Below, piece after piece: positions 1-8,227 of a stretch of 40,234 bases of DNA; positions within the stretch are counted from its first letter, which is position 1; each line of letters begins with the position of its first letter. Both the position numbers and the translations under genes were made by a program. The notes beneath the pieces are model-generated. The model did not search any database. It worked only from the letters and a program-made list of their open reading frames with translations, and was not told the DNA's origin. The stretch comes from Xanthobacteraceae bacterium (GTDB taxonomy: Bacteria; Pseudomonadota; Alphaproteobacteria; Rhizobiales; Xanthobacteraceae). The stretch spans positions 1 through 40,234 of the forward strand of contig JASHQI010000005.1 in the NCBI GenBank assembly GCA_030037645.1. The letters are read 5' to 3'.

Positions 1-680
1 GCGACTTGCTCCACATAGCGGCGCAGGATCGGCGACAGATATGAATCCACCACGGTCGTGTCGCCGCGGCCGACGAGCTTGATCAGCGGCGAGACTTCGT
101 GGCTGGCGGACACCTGCGCAAAGCCCACCTCGTGCGCCAGCGTGGCGATGCGCCTCTCATGCTCGCCATAGCGATAGGCGTGCATCAGCACGATGGCGAC
201 GGCGCGGATGCCGTCGTTTTTCGCGCGGACCAACTCGGCACGCACGGCGTCGAGTTGCAACTCGCGCTCGATCGTGCCGTCGGCACGCACACGCTCGTCG
301 ACTTCAACGACGCGCTCATAGAGCATGTCCGGCTTGATGATGTGACGCGCAAAGATCTTGGGACGCGCCTGGTAGCCGATGCGCAGCGCATCGCTGAAGC
401 CCTTGGTGATGAGAAGAAGCGTCCGCTCGCCTTTGCGCTCGAGCAGCGCATTGGTCGCGACCGTAGTCCCCATCTTTACGGCGTGGATGCGCGCGCCCGG
501 AATCGGATCGTCCGGCGCCAATCCGAGCAGATGGCGAATGCCCTCCACTGCCGCGTCCCGATAAGCTTCGGGGTTTTCCGACAGCAGCTTCTCGGTCACG
601 AGCTTACCATCCGGCCGCCTGCCAATCACATCCGTGAAAGTGCCGCCGCGATCGATCCAGAATTCCCAAGTGCCCGACAT
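1..680 (-). CDS. Hydantoinase A / 5-oxoprolinase family protein, N-terminal part (runs off left edge)
   Basis: The minus frame is open from ATG at 680 to the left edge of the window and gives about 226 residues that begin [20 protein letters not shown]. The motif [10 protein letters not shown] close to the start is the nucleotide-binding signature of the Hydant_A_N domain, and [18 protein letters not shown] near residue 70 is a second conserved block of this family. Members hydrolyse cyclic amides such as 5-oxoproline or hydantoins with ATP. The catalytic HyuA core and any HyuB half lie outside the window. The gene diverges from an amidohydrolase of the isochorismatase fold that starts 76 bases away, which suggests shared work on amide or lactam compounds. 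The family call is firm; the substrate is not known. Confidence 0.9.
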   Translation of the reverse strand, partial: MSGTWEFWIDRGGTFTDVIGRRPDGKLVTEKLLSENPEAYRDAAVEGIRHLLGLAPDDPIPGARIHAVKMGTTVATNALLERKGERTLLLITKGFSDALRIGYQARPKIFARHIIKPDMLYERVVEVDERVRADGTIERELQLDAVRAELVRAKNDGIRAVAIVLMHAYRYGEHERRIATLAHEVGFAQVSASHEVSPLIKLVGRGDTTVVDSYLSPILRRYVEQV

Positions 681-756
681 ACACTCGATCCCACCGCCGT
701 TTTATGTCACATTGGACCACAACAGCCCTGCGACACGACTAGTTGAGGACGCAACG

Positions 757-1458
757 ATGCACAAGATCGAGATTTCCAAGACTGCCGTCGAGCGCGTGAG
801 GACGCGGTTGGGCAGGCTGCATCCGTTCGACACGATCGATCCGGGCAAAACGGCGCTGCTTGTGATCGATATGCAGAACTATTTCGTCAAGCAAGGCCAC
901 CAGAGCGAAACGCCATTGGCGCGCGAGATCGTGCCGAACATCAATCGGCTCGCCGCGGAGCTGCGCCGCCGCGGCGGCCATGTGGTCTGGATCCGCAACG
1001 GCACGAACGACACGCGGGAAAGCTGGTCGAATTACCACGGCTGTCTGCAAAAACCGGAGCGCGCCGAGCGGCGCCTCAAGTCAATGGAGATCGGCGCCGA
1101 TGGTTATGAATTCTGGCACCTCAACGATATCCGGCCCGAGGACGCCCAGATCACCAAGAAGCGCTACAGCGCCTTCATCCAGGGCTCGTCGAGCGTCGAA
1201 CGCCATTTGCGCGACCGCGGCATCGACACCGTCCTGATCACCGGCACCGCCACCAATGTGTGCTGCGAGAGCACCGCGCGCGACGCGATGATGCTCAATT
1301 TCAAGGTCGTGATGGTCGCCGATGGCCTCGCCACCAACACCGACCAGGAGCATAACGCCTCGCTGTCGGCCTTTTACGGCCAATTCGGCGACGTGCAGTC
1401 TGTCGATGAAGTCATCGAGTCGCTGGCGCGCGGGGATAAGAAGAAAGCGGCGGCTTAG
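757..1458 (+). CDS. Cysteine hydrolase of the isochorismatase fold (RutB-like amidohydrolase)
   Basis: This 233-residue protein is probably a cytoplasmic amidohydrolase that releases ammonia or an amine from an amide or ureido compound. LLVIDMQNYF supplies the catalytic Asp (D38), ITKKRYSAF supplies the Lys (K134 by spacing), and TGTATNVCCESTARD supplies the Cys (C169), which is the triad of the isochorismatase/nicotinamidase fold. The TATNVCCES block is closest to ureidoacrylate amidohydrolase (RutB)-type proteins from memory, but no other rut gene is present. The start at 757 is chosen because GAGGACG lies just upstream and the protein begins at a normal family N-terminus; an in-frame upstream start at 634 would overlap the divergent hydantoinase gene. 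Substrate unknown. Confidence 0.88.
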   Translation: MHKIEISKTAVERVRTRLGRLHPFDTIDPGKTALLVIDMQNYFVKQGHQSETPLAREIVPNINRLAAELRRRGGHVVWIRNGTNDTRESWSNYHGCLQKPERAERRLKSMEIGADGYEFWHLNDIRPEDAQITKKRYSAFIQGSSSVERHLRDRGIDTVLITGTATNVCCESTARDAMMLNFKVVMVADGLATNTDQEHNASLSAFYGQFGDVQSVDEVIESLARGDKKKAAA

Positions 1459-1461
1459 GCC

Positions 1462-2292
1462 TCACACATCCGGGCGCTTGTATTCCAAATTCGGCCCGCC
1501 TTTCTGCGATTTCAGATACGACTCGACGTGCGCAGTCGGGTCCATGGCGCGGCGCAGCCGGGCGCCGACCAATTGATCGAGCTGGATCGCTTGCGACACC
1601 GACAAGTCGCGGCCCATCTGTACGGTGATCTTGGCGTGCTCGAGCGGCGCCAGATGCCGCGCCGCAATTTCGCGGGCGATGCCGGTCACCGTCGCTTCCA
1701 ACTCAGCCGCCGGGAGCGCCTGCGAGATCACGCCCCAGCGGTCGGCTTCGGCGCCGGAGATGTTGCGGCCGACGAGTTGCATCAACGCGACCTTCTTGAG
1801 CGGGATGCCGCCGTGCACCAGCGTCGAGGTGACGAGCTGGCCGAAACTGCCGCGCAGGATTTCCGGCATGCCGAGCTGCGCATCGTCGGCTGCAAAGACC
1901 AGATCGTGGCAGTTCATGACGCCGAGCGCACCGCCGAGGCAGTAGCCGTGGACCTGCGCGATAACGATTCGCGGAAACACCCGCAACGCCTCCGCGATCT
2001 GCACGGTCGGGGTCGGGCGATCCCAGTCGCGTGGCTCTTCGCTCACCTTCCGCAGAAAATGTAGATCGAGGCCTGAGGAAAAGCAGATGCCCGCGCCCTT
2101 GGTGATCATCACCTTGATGTCGCGGTCGGCGCGCACGATGTCGAGCGCCTCAAACCAGGCCGCCACCAGCGCTTCGTTCAGGCAATTGCGCTTGTCCGGC
2201 CGATTGAGGATGACGCGCGCGACGCCAGCGTCTGCGAGCCGCTCCAGAATAAGCTCGGGCCATTGTTTGAAGGTGAGCCATTTGTCAGCCAT
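1462..2292 (-). CDS. Enoyl-CoA hydratase/isomerase family protein (first copy)
   Basis: This 276-residue crotonase-fold protein probably hydrates or isomerises an acyl-CoA intermediate of the pathway encoded by the cluster. The N-terminal strand VARVILNRPDKRNCLNE, the first oxyanion-hole block GICFSSGLDLHF (about residues 70-80) and the second, HGYCLGGALGV (about 115-125), are typical. The start at 2292 is preferred because GAGGAGA sits 7 bases upstream. An alternative start at 2307 overlaps the stop of the acyl-CoA synthetase gene as ATGA and would add five residues. Either way it is the last gene of the long minus-strand cluster and translationally close to the synthetase. A second, different crotonase lies at 7463-8227. 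Substrate cannot be read from the sequence. Confidence 0.9.
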   Translation of the reverse strand: MADKWLTFKQWPELILERLADAGVARVILNRPDKRNCLNEALVAAWFEALDIVRADRDIKVMITKGAGICFSSGLDLHFLRKVSEEPRDWDRPTPTVQIAEALRVFPRIVIAQVHGYCLGGALGVMNCHDLVFAADDAQLGMPEILRGSFGQLVTSTLVHGGIPLKKVALMQLVGRNISGAEADRWGVISQALPAAELEATVTGIAREIAARHLAPLEHAKITVQMGRDLSVSQAIQLDQLVGARLRRAMDPTAHVESYLKSQKGGPNLEYKRPDV

Positions 2293-2303
2293 GGCCGGTC
2301 TCC

Positions 2304-4481
2304 TCATTGCTGATTAGGTGTGCCTGGAGCGCGCGGCACGAACAAGGCATCGAGCGCCAAACCGCCACGCGGCAGCACGATAAAAGGATTGATGTCGATC
2401 GACTGCACGACGTCGGCCAAATCCTCGGCGATGCGTCCGAGCGCCACCAGCGCCTCCACTGCCGCATCGGCATCGAGCGCCGCGGCGCCGCGGTAGCCGC
2501 GCAACAGTCGTGCCGCGTGAGTGCGCTCGATCAGGGCGCCGGCTTTGGCGCGGCTGATCGGAGGTGCCGCAAAAGCCACGTCCTTGATGAGCTCGAGCAG
2601 AACGCCGCCGCTGCCGGCCATGACGACAAGACCCATTTCCGGATCGCGATGCAGGCCGAGAACGAACTCAAAGCCACCGGTGATTTGTCGGCAGACCAGC
2701 ATGGCGTCGAGATCGACCGCAGTGCGCCGGACGTTGGCGGCTATGTGCGAATAGGCCGATCGCACGGCGACATCGTCGGCAAGGTGCAAGGCGACGGCGC
2801 CGGCATCGGATTTATGCGTCAGCTTTGCGGAGACGGCCTTGAGCACGACCGGGTAGCCGATTTGCCGCGCGGCATCGACGGCTTCGTCGGGCGAATGCAC
2901 GATGGCCTCCGCCGGCGTTGCGATGCCATAGGCGCGCAGCAGATCCTTGGCCTGTGTTTCGTCGACGAGCGCCGTTGCGCCAGCCTTCACCAGGGCGCGC
3001 AGCTTTGCGCATGCGGCAATTTCGGCCGACGTGGCGGCGCCACGGTCCAGTCCCGGCGCTGAGCCCAGGCGTTCCAGTGCCTCGCACCGCGCCGCGACTG
3101 CGATGATGCGCAGCGCTTTGTCGGCTTCCTGCAGGAAAGACAGATGCGGCGCCTTCGCCCGCAGCGCACGGCTGTAGTCGGATTGGCTGTGGGAAATGGG
3201 CACGACGGCGGCGATCGGTTTGCGGGCGCCGGCCGCGACCATGGCCTCCACCATTGCGATGTGATGCTCGGCGCGATCGGAGCCCGGTTCACGCGGCAGT
3301 CTCTCCTGGAACAGGACCATGTCCACGTTCGGATCATCATCCAGCGCCGTGATGGTGGCCTTGAAATTGTCGGAACTGGTCAACACCGAAAAGCCGCCGT
3401 CGGTCGGATTACCGACCAGCGAGCCGACGCCGAGAATGGCATTGAGCTTTGCCGTGGTTTCTGCGGCGAGTTCGGGAAACGTAAGGCCGTTTCGCTCGGC
3501 AGCCTCGATGAGCAGCCCGCGGAAAGCGCCAGAATGCGTCACCGCGCCGAGCCGTCGACCGCGCGGCATGCCGGTATGCGCCAGAAGCTCGGTGATTTCG
3601 ATCGCGTCGTCGAGGCTGTCAACACGGATGACACCGAGATCGGCCGCAACCGCGTCGAACGCTTCCATGGCGCCAGCGAGCGAGCCGGTATGGGCCATGG
3701 CCGCGACGCGGCCACCTTCCGATTGGCCGAGCTTGACGGCGACGATTGCCTTGCCGGCCCTGCGTGCCGCCCGGCAGGCGGCCTTGAATTTCTCAAGATT
3801 GGTGATGGCCTCGATGTAGAGGACGATCACCTTCAACTCGGGCTGGTCGGCGAAGAAGGCGACGTAATCCGGAGTGCCGAGGCCGGCTTCGTTGCCGCTC
3901 GTGATGAGGTATTCGGCATTGACGCCGCGCTCTTCGAGCCCGACGTTGAGGTAGATCAGCATGCCGCCGCTCTGGCCGACCAGCGCCACCGGGCCCTGTC
4001 GCAATGTCAGCGGGCGGTCTTCGGTCAATGTGACGAAGCGACTTTTGGCGCAGATATTGCCCATGCAATTGGGCCCGGAGACGGCAAGCCCGGTCTCGGC
4101 GATCACGGCCGCCAGTTCGTGGCCGAGGGCAGCCGCTTCGGCATCGAAGGCCTCGCCGAAGCCGGAGGAGAACACGGTGGCACTGCGCGCGCCTGCCGCG
4201 GCGCCGCTGCGCAACAGTTCGGGCACCGCCGGCGCCGGAACCACCACGACGAGATGGTCGGGCGGCTCGGGCAGCGACTGAAAATCCGGATAGCACGGCG
4301 TGTCGAAGATTTCCTTGCGCCGCGGATTGACGAGATAGATCGGCCCAGGAAACTCGTAGCGCTTGAGATTGCGCCACGCCCGCGTCGCCCAGCTTCCCGG
4401 CCGCTCGCTGACGCCGATCAGCACCGCATTGCGCGGTTCGGTCAGCGCCGCGACTTTTTTCTTCGATGCTTCGAGATCCAT
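2304..4481 (-). CDS. Acyl-CoA synthetase (NDP-forming type), fused CoA-binding and ATP-grasp domains
   Basis: This 725-residue enzyme should form an acyl-CoA from an organic acid, CoA and ATP with release of ADP and phosphate. Domain order is a CoA-binding Rossmann domain (about residues 10-130, starting PRNAVLIGVSERPGSW and including SGPNCMG), a succinyl-CoA-ligase-like domain (about 150-440, with MAHTGSLAGAMEAFDAV), then a C-terminal ATP-grasp domain (about 490-720, with GYPVVLKAVSAKLTHKSD and AGSGGVLLELIKD). This is the usual fused alpha-beta layout of acetate/pimeloyl-CoA ligase-like proteins, at a normal length. It starts 13 bases after the permease stop and its end touches the enoyl-CoA hydratase gene, so it is almost certainly co-transcribed. 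It is the likely entry point of an imported acid into CoA metabolism; the acid is unknown. Confidence 0.9.
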   Translation of the reverse strand: MDLEASKKKVAALTEPRNAVLIGVSERPGSWATRAWRNLKRYEFPGPIYLVNPRRKEIFDTPCYPDFQSLPEPPDHLVVVVPAPAVPELLRSGAAAGARSATVFSSGFGEAFDAEAAALGHELAAVIAETGLAVSGPNCMGNICAKSRFVTLTEDRPLTLRQGPVALVGQSGGMLIYLNVGLEERGVNAEYLITSGNEAGLGTPDYVAFFADQPELKVIVLYIEAITNLEKFKAACRAARRAGKAIVAVKLGQSEGGRVAAMAHTGSLAGAMEAFDAVAADLGVIRVDSLDDAIEITELLAHTGMPRGRRLGAVTHSGAFRGLLIEAAERNGLTFPELAAETTAKLNAILGVGSLVGNPTDGGFSVLTSSDNFKATITALDDDPNVDMVLFQERLPREPGSDRAEHHIAMVEAMVAAGARKPIAAVVPISHSQSDYSRALRAKAPHLSFLQEADKALRIIAVAARCEALERLGSAPGLDRGAATSAEIAACAKLRALVKAGATALVDETQAKDLLRAYGIATPAEAIVHSPDEAVDAARQIGYPVVLKAVSAKLTHKSDAGAVALHLADDVAVRSAYSHIAANVRRTAVDLDAMLVCRQITGGFEFVLGLHRDPEMGLVVMAGSGGVLLELIKDVAFAAPPISRAKAGALIERTHAARLLRGYRGAAALDADAAVEALVALGRIAEDLADVVQSIDINPFIVLPRGGLALDALFVPRAPGTPNQQ

Positions 4482-4494
4482 CCGCCGCTCCCGA

Positions 4495-6219
4495 TTAGGC
4501 CCGCACCGCGGACGCGATGGTTCGCCGCCCGATGAAATAGAAGCCCGCGGCTATCACCGTCATGATCGCCGTCCAGACCAGACCGAACGCCGCCAGCTCG
4601 GTGCCTTGGCCGTTGGCCCACAGGTCGAACATTGCCGCCGATACCGGCTGCGCCGACGGCGAAGCGAGAATGATGGAAAGCGACAGGTCGCGCGCGGCGA
4701 TGAGAAAAACGAAAAGCCAGCCGGCAAGCAGCGCCGGCGTTGACAACGGCACGACGATCCGCCGCAACACCGTGCGCAGCGGGCTGCCGGCGACCTGTGC
4801 AGCCTCCTCCAATTCGGGATGTATCTGCAAAATACCGGTCGCGGAATATCGCATGCCGTAGGGCAGGTAGCGAATGCTGAAGGCGATGATGAAGGCCCAG
4901 AGCGTGCCATAGATTGCCAGCGGCACAGCGAGGTAAATCTGGATCATGGCGACGCCGAGCACTATTCCGGGAAAGACCAAAGGCGCAGTCGCAAGCTGAT
5001 CCAGCACCCAGCCGCCCGGACGCCGGCGCACGGCAAGCCAGCCGGCAACGATCGTCAACGCCATGATGCAGGTCGCGGCGCCGGCGCTCATCAACAATGT
5101 CTGCCACACCAGATCGACATAGAAAGTCGAATGCAGCACGGTGCGGAAATTATCCAGCGTCATCAGCGTAAAGCCGCGACGGCTGACGGTCTGAGTGAAC
5201 GGCATGAGCGCGAGCCACACCAGGCCCGCGGCCGGCACCGCAAGGATCAGCAAAAAATTGACCACGATCATGGCGCCGCCGAGATAGCGCGCCGGGCCGA
5301 GATCGAACAGCCGCGAACGAAATCCGCGCCCGGTCACGCTGTGGTAGCGAGAGGCATGGCGCGAGATCCGCGCATAAAGGCTGATGAGGACGCCGGCGAG
5401 CACCAGAAGAACGAGGGAAAACGCGCTCGCATAACCGAGATCGGGCGGCACATTCTCCGTCATGTCGAGATAAATGTCGGTGGTCAGGACCTTGACGTTG
5501 CCGGGCAATCCCACCAGCGCCGGCACCTCGAAGGCTTCGATCGAACGCACCACCATGAGCAGAGCGACCGCAAGAAACGCCGGCAGCGCCAACCGCATCG
5601 AGATGCGCGTCACCGTCTGCATCACCCCGGCACCGCACATGCGCGCCGCCTCCTCGTATTCGGCGTTCGCCGACTGGAAAACCGAAGACAACAGCAGGAA
5701 GGAAAGCGGCGACCACAGAAACCCTTCGACCAGGATCATGCCGGGCATGGAATAGATGTTGAAGCGGGGCAGCCCGAGCGAAATGAGGAGATCGTTCAGC
5801 GGCCCGTTGCGCCCGAGCAAAAACAGCCAGGCGATCACGTAAAGCACGAACGGTGTGCCGAGCGAGATGATTGTGGTGAGATAGGCAAATGTCTTGAACG
5901 GCGCATTGGTGCGTTCGACAAGCCATGCCACGAAACCGCCGAAGCAAAGCGCGATCACGGTGGCGCCGAGACTGAAGGCGATCGAGTTCACCAGGCTGCC
6001 GAAAAACTGCCGGTCGGACAGCAGCTCGCGATAATAGGCGAGCGTGAAATTTCCCAGCCCGCCTTTGATCGTGGTCGTATGAAGGCTGCCTTGGATCAGA
6101 AACCACAGTGGCGGAAACACCAGCAGCAGCAACACGATTGTCAGCACGGCGACGACAATTCGTGTCGGGTCTGGCGCAATGCGGGGAAGGGCAAACGGAC
6201 TCGGCTCCGCAAGCGACAT
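4495..6219 (-). CDS. ABC transporter permease with two fused membrane domains (Fe3+/AfuB-FbpB type)
   Basis: This 574-residue inner-membrane protein holds two binding-protein-dependent permease domains in one chain. It has about twelve hydrophobic segments, starting with VVAVLTIVLLLLVFPPLWF. The two EAA loops that dock the ATPase are visible as EYEEAARMCGAG (about residue 190) and ELEEAAQVAGSP (about 470). Tandem permeases of this length are classically linked to ferric iron uptake, but many relatives carry organic acids or phosphonates. Here the gene sits between a periplasmic binding protein and an acyl-CoA synthetase, which favours an organic substrate. No ABC ATPase gene is found in the window. 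A palindromic repeat fills the gap upstream (6225-6322). Confidence 0.93.
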   Translation of the reverse strand: MSLAEPSPFALPRIAPDPTRIVVAVLTIVLLLLVFPPLWFLIQGSLHTTTIKGGLGNFTLAYYRELLSDRQFFGSLVNSIAFSLGATVIALCFGGFVAWLVERTNAPFKTFAYLTTIISLGTPFVLYVIAWLFLLGRNGPLNDLLISLGLPRFNIYSMPGMILVEGFLWSPLSFLLLSSVFQSANAEYEEAARMCGAGVMQTVTRISMRLALPAFLAVALLMVVRSIEAFEVPALVGLPGNVKVLTTDIYLDMTENVPPDLGYASAFSLVLLVLAGVLISLYARISRHASRYHSVTGRGFRSRLFDLGPARYLGGAMIVVNFLLILAVPAAGLVWLALMPFTQTVSRRGFTLMTLDNFRTVLHSTFYVDLVWQTLLMSAGAATCIMALTIVAGWLAVRRRPGGWVLDQLATAPLVFPGIVLGVAMIQIYLAVPLAIYGTLWAFIIAFSIRYLPYGMRYSATGILQIHPELEEAAQVAGSPLRTVLRRIVVPLSTPALLAGWLFVFLIAARDLSLSIILASPSAQPVSAAMFDLWANGQGTELAAFGLVWTAIMTVIAAGFYFIGRRTIASAVRA

Positions 6220-6224
6220 GCCTT

Positions 6225-6322
6225 GTCATGCTCCGCGAAAGCGGGGCATCCAGTATCCTCCCCACATGAAGCAAATGACCGGAGCGTCGGTTGCCGGATC
6301 GCCCGCTTTCGCGGACGATGAC
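6225..6322. repeat. Palindromic intergenic repeat inside the operon
   Basis: Two 27-base arms at 6225-6251 and 6296-6322 are inverted copies with four mismatches, built around CTCCGCGAAAGCGGG and its complement. The element occupies most of the gap between the binding protein stop (6354) and the permease start (6219). It resembles the short palindromic repeats scattered through Hyphomicrobiales chromosomes. As RNA it would fold into a long hairpin between two co-transcribed genes and could change their relative expression or mRNA stability; that role is inference. Confidence 0.75.
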
Positions 6323-6353
6323 AGCTCGGGCAATTGACAGCTCACGCGCTGCA

Positions 6354-7466
6354 TCAGTCAAACAGCTCGTTCTTGATCTTCACCCAGTTGTCGATGTTGG
6401 CCGACATCGTCGCCGGGGAGATGAAATTGGCGGTAAAGCCGCCGGCCTCCGGCTTCAACTGTGGCGTCTTGGCGGGCACCGAAGGTAGCGCCGGCAGATA
6501 GCCGACATCGGCAAAGGTCTGCTGGCCTTCCTGCGACAGCAGGAAATCGATCAACAACCTGGCGGCGTTGGGATGCGGCGCGCTCTTGACCAGGCCGATG
6601 GCGTGGAACGGCGCCGGAATCGGCTCGACCTTGAGCCAGGTCACCGGGGCGCCTTTCTCTTCGCTGATCTGAGCATGATGATTGAATATGCTGAGCGCGA
6701 TCGCGTATTGGCCCAAAATCACCTGATCGAGCACCGTACGGTTCGTCGCCTCGACGTTGACGATGTTTTGCTTGGCGAGCGCGCGCAGAAAAGCCATGCC
6801 CTTGTCTTTCCCCATGGTCTGCAGCACGGAGCCGACATAGACCGGGGCTCCCGAGGCAGGCGCGGTGCTCCAGGCGATCTTGTCCTTCCATTTCGGATTG
6901 AGAAGATCCTGCGCGCCCTTGATCTCGTCCTTGCCCACTAATTGCGTGTTGACGCCGAGCGTGAGGAAATAAAGCACCAGCGCATTCCAGCGACCTTCCG
7001 GATCGCGCAGCGCCGCCGGATATTTGTCGGCGTCGGGTGGCGCGAACTTTTCGACCAGGCCGGCCTTGAGCAGCGGCGGCGCCGTGGCGATGCCGTCGAA
7101 CACGTCGCCCGTGACCCTGCCGGCGCGCGCCTCGTCGATGACCTTGATGGCGTTCGGTCCGGAGTCGGCGCGCGAGTACTGTACATCGATGCCTGGATAC
7201 TTTTTGTTGAACGCGGCGACCAGCGGCCGCACCGCCTGGTTCACAATCAGCGAAGTATACCAGACGACCTCGCCTTCCTTCTTCGCCGCTGCATAGAGCG
7301 CATTGTCCGCCGCGTGGGCGCGCGGACAGAAAAGAACAATCGTCGCGACCAGCAACAGGAAAGCGACAGCGCGGCGGTTACCGCGTCCTGTTCCCCGCGA
7401 AAGCCGGGGCCCCGCCTGGATTCCCGCTGGCGCGGGAATGAGTGGATGGGAACGCCTATCAGTCAT
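6354..7466 (-). CDS. ABC transporter substrate-binding protein, AfuA/Fe3+-type fold (copy 1)
   Basis: This 370-residue periplasmic protein should capture the solute for the neighbouring permease. The mature part opens with ALYAAAKKEGEVVWYTSL, the usual N-terminal strand of iron/thiamine/polyamine-type binding proteins, and runs to a normal length. The signal peptide has its hydrophobic core at about residues 34-46 (AVAFLLLVATIVLF) and probable cleavage after AHA (residue 52). The start at 7466 is supported by an ATGA overlap with the stop of the enoyl-CoA hydratase gene and by the lack of another usable start before the core. Residues 6-25 are encoded by a palindromic repeat (7389-7443), giving an odd extended n-region. 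A paralogue lies at 8224-9360; both probably share one permease. Confidence 0.9.
   Translation of the reverse strand: MTDRRSHPLIPAPAGIQAGPRLSRGTGRGNRRAVAFLLLVATIVLFCPRAHAADNALYAAAKKEGEVVWYTSLIVNQAVRPLVAAFNKKYPGIDVQYSRADSGPNAIKVIDEARAGRVTGDVFDGIATAPPLLKAGLVEKFAPPDADKYPAALRDPEGRWNALVLYFLTLGVNTQLVGKDEIKGAQDLLNPKWKDKIAWSTAPASGAPVYVGSVLQTMGKDKGMAFLRALAKQNIVNVEATNRTVLDQVILGQYAIALSIFNHHAQISEEKGAPVTWLKVEPIPAPFHAIGLVKSAPHPNAARLLIDFLLSQEGQQTFADVGYLPALPSVPAKTPQLKPEAGGFTANFISPATMSANIDNWVKIKNELFD
7389..7443. repeat. Palindromic repeat absorbed into the 5' end of a binding-protein gene
   Basis: Two adjacent palindromes are visible: CCCCG..CGGGG at about 7393-7409 and ATTCCCGC-TGGC-GCGGGAAT at 7420-7439. 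The unit matches, from memory, a common alphaproteobacterial intergenic repeat whose translation reads like PAPAGIQAGPRLSRG. Here it is read in frame as part of the signal peptide n-region of the downstream solute-binding protein. Confidence 0.7.
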
Positions 7467-8227
7467 TGTGGGTACCAGCTCGGTTTCCGTTTTTCCTTGA
7501 AACTCGCAATGCCCTCAATCGCTTCCGCCGTCTGCGGCGAGCCGTGCGAGGCACCGCGCCCGAGGATCGCAGCGACAGAGGGAAACACGGAATGTTCAAG
7601 GTCTGCCTTCAGGACGCGCTGCGCTTGCGGAGCACCATGCAGCAGGGCATCGGCGATCTCGCCGAGTTTGTCGTCGAGTTGTTCGGCGGAGACGACCTCA
7701 TGCACGAACCCGATGCGCAAAGCCTCGGCGGCGCCAAAGCGCTCCCCGGAAAGGCCGTAGCGGCGGAAGCTGCGATGGCCCATGGCGCGGATCAGGAACG
7801 GCGTGACGCCGAGCGGCGGCCTGCCGATCCGCACTTCCGGAACGGAAAAGAACGCGTTCTCGGCCGCGAGCACGATGTCGCAGCAGGCCGCAAGCGCGGC
7901 GCCGCCGCCGATCGCGGCGCCGTGCACGGCCGCGATGGTGGGCTTCGGCAGCCGGTCGAGCGCCGCAAGCATGTCGACGATCGAGGTTTGTCGCGTGACA
8001 GGCTCCTGCTCGCTGGCGCGCGCGACAAGATCGGCGCCAGCGCAAAAGTGCTTGCCAGCGCCGCGCAGCACAACGAGGCGTGTACGGTCGTCGGCGGCAC
8101 GCGCGGCGAATTGTCGAACGAGTTCGTCCAGAGTGCTTTGGTCGATGGCATTGGATCGCTCGGGCCGGTTCAACAGCAACGTGGCGATGCCGCGCGAGGA
8201 GACCTCGACCTTGATCGCTTCGCTCAT
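7463..8227 (-). CDS. Enoyl-CoA hydratase/isomerase family protein (second copy)
   Basis: This 254-residue crotonase-fold enzyme begins MSEAIKVEVSSRGIATLLLN and carries both oxyanion-hole blocks, GKHFCAGADLV (about residues 60-70) and HGAAIGGGAALAACCDIVLA (about 105-125). The acidic segment FFSVPEVRIG follows, where hydratases carry a catalytic Glu. Its start at 8227 overlaps the stop of one binding-protein gene as ATGA, and its own stop overlaps the ATG of the next binding-protein gene in the same way, so it is locked inside the transport operon. It probably acts on a CoA ester derived from the imported solute. It differs clearly from the crotonase at 1462-2292, so the pathway may have two hydratase, isomerase or hydrolase steps. 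Confidence 0.9.
   Translation of the reverse strand: MSEAIKVEVSSRGIATLLLNRPERSNAIDQSTLDELVRQFAARAADDRTRLVVLRGAGKHFCAGADLVARASEQEPVTRQTSIVDMLAALDRLPKPTIAAVHGAAIGGGAALAACCDIVLAAENAFFSVPEVRIGRPPLGVTPFLIRAMGHRSFRRYGLSGERFGAAEALRIGFVHEVVSAEQLDDKLGEIADALLHGAPQAQRVLKADLEHSVFPSVAAILGRGASHGSPQTAEAIEGIASFKEKRKPSWYPQ

Noticed and set aside
4819-6321. A 500-codon plus frame opposite the permease gene
   Set aside because: It is rich in His, Gln and Arg with no domain, and is explained by the codon bias of the permease on the other strand.
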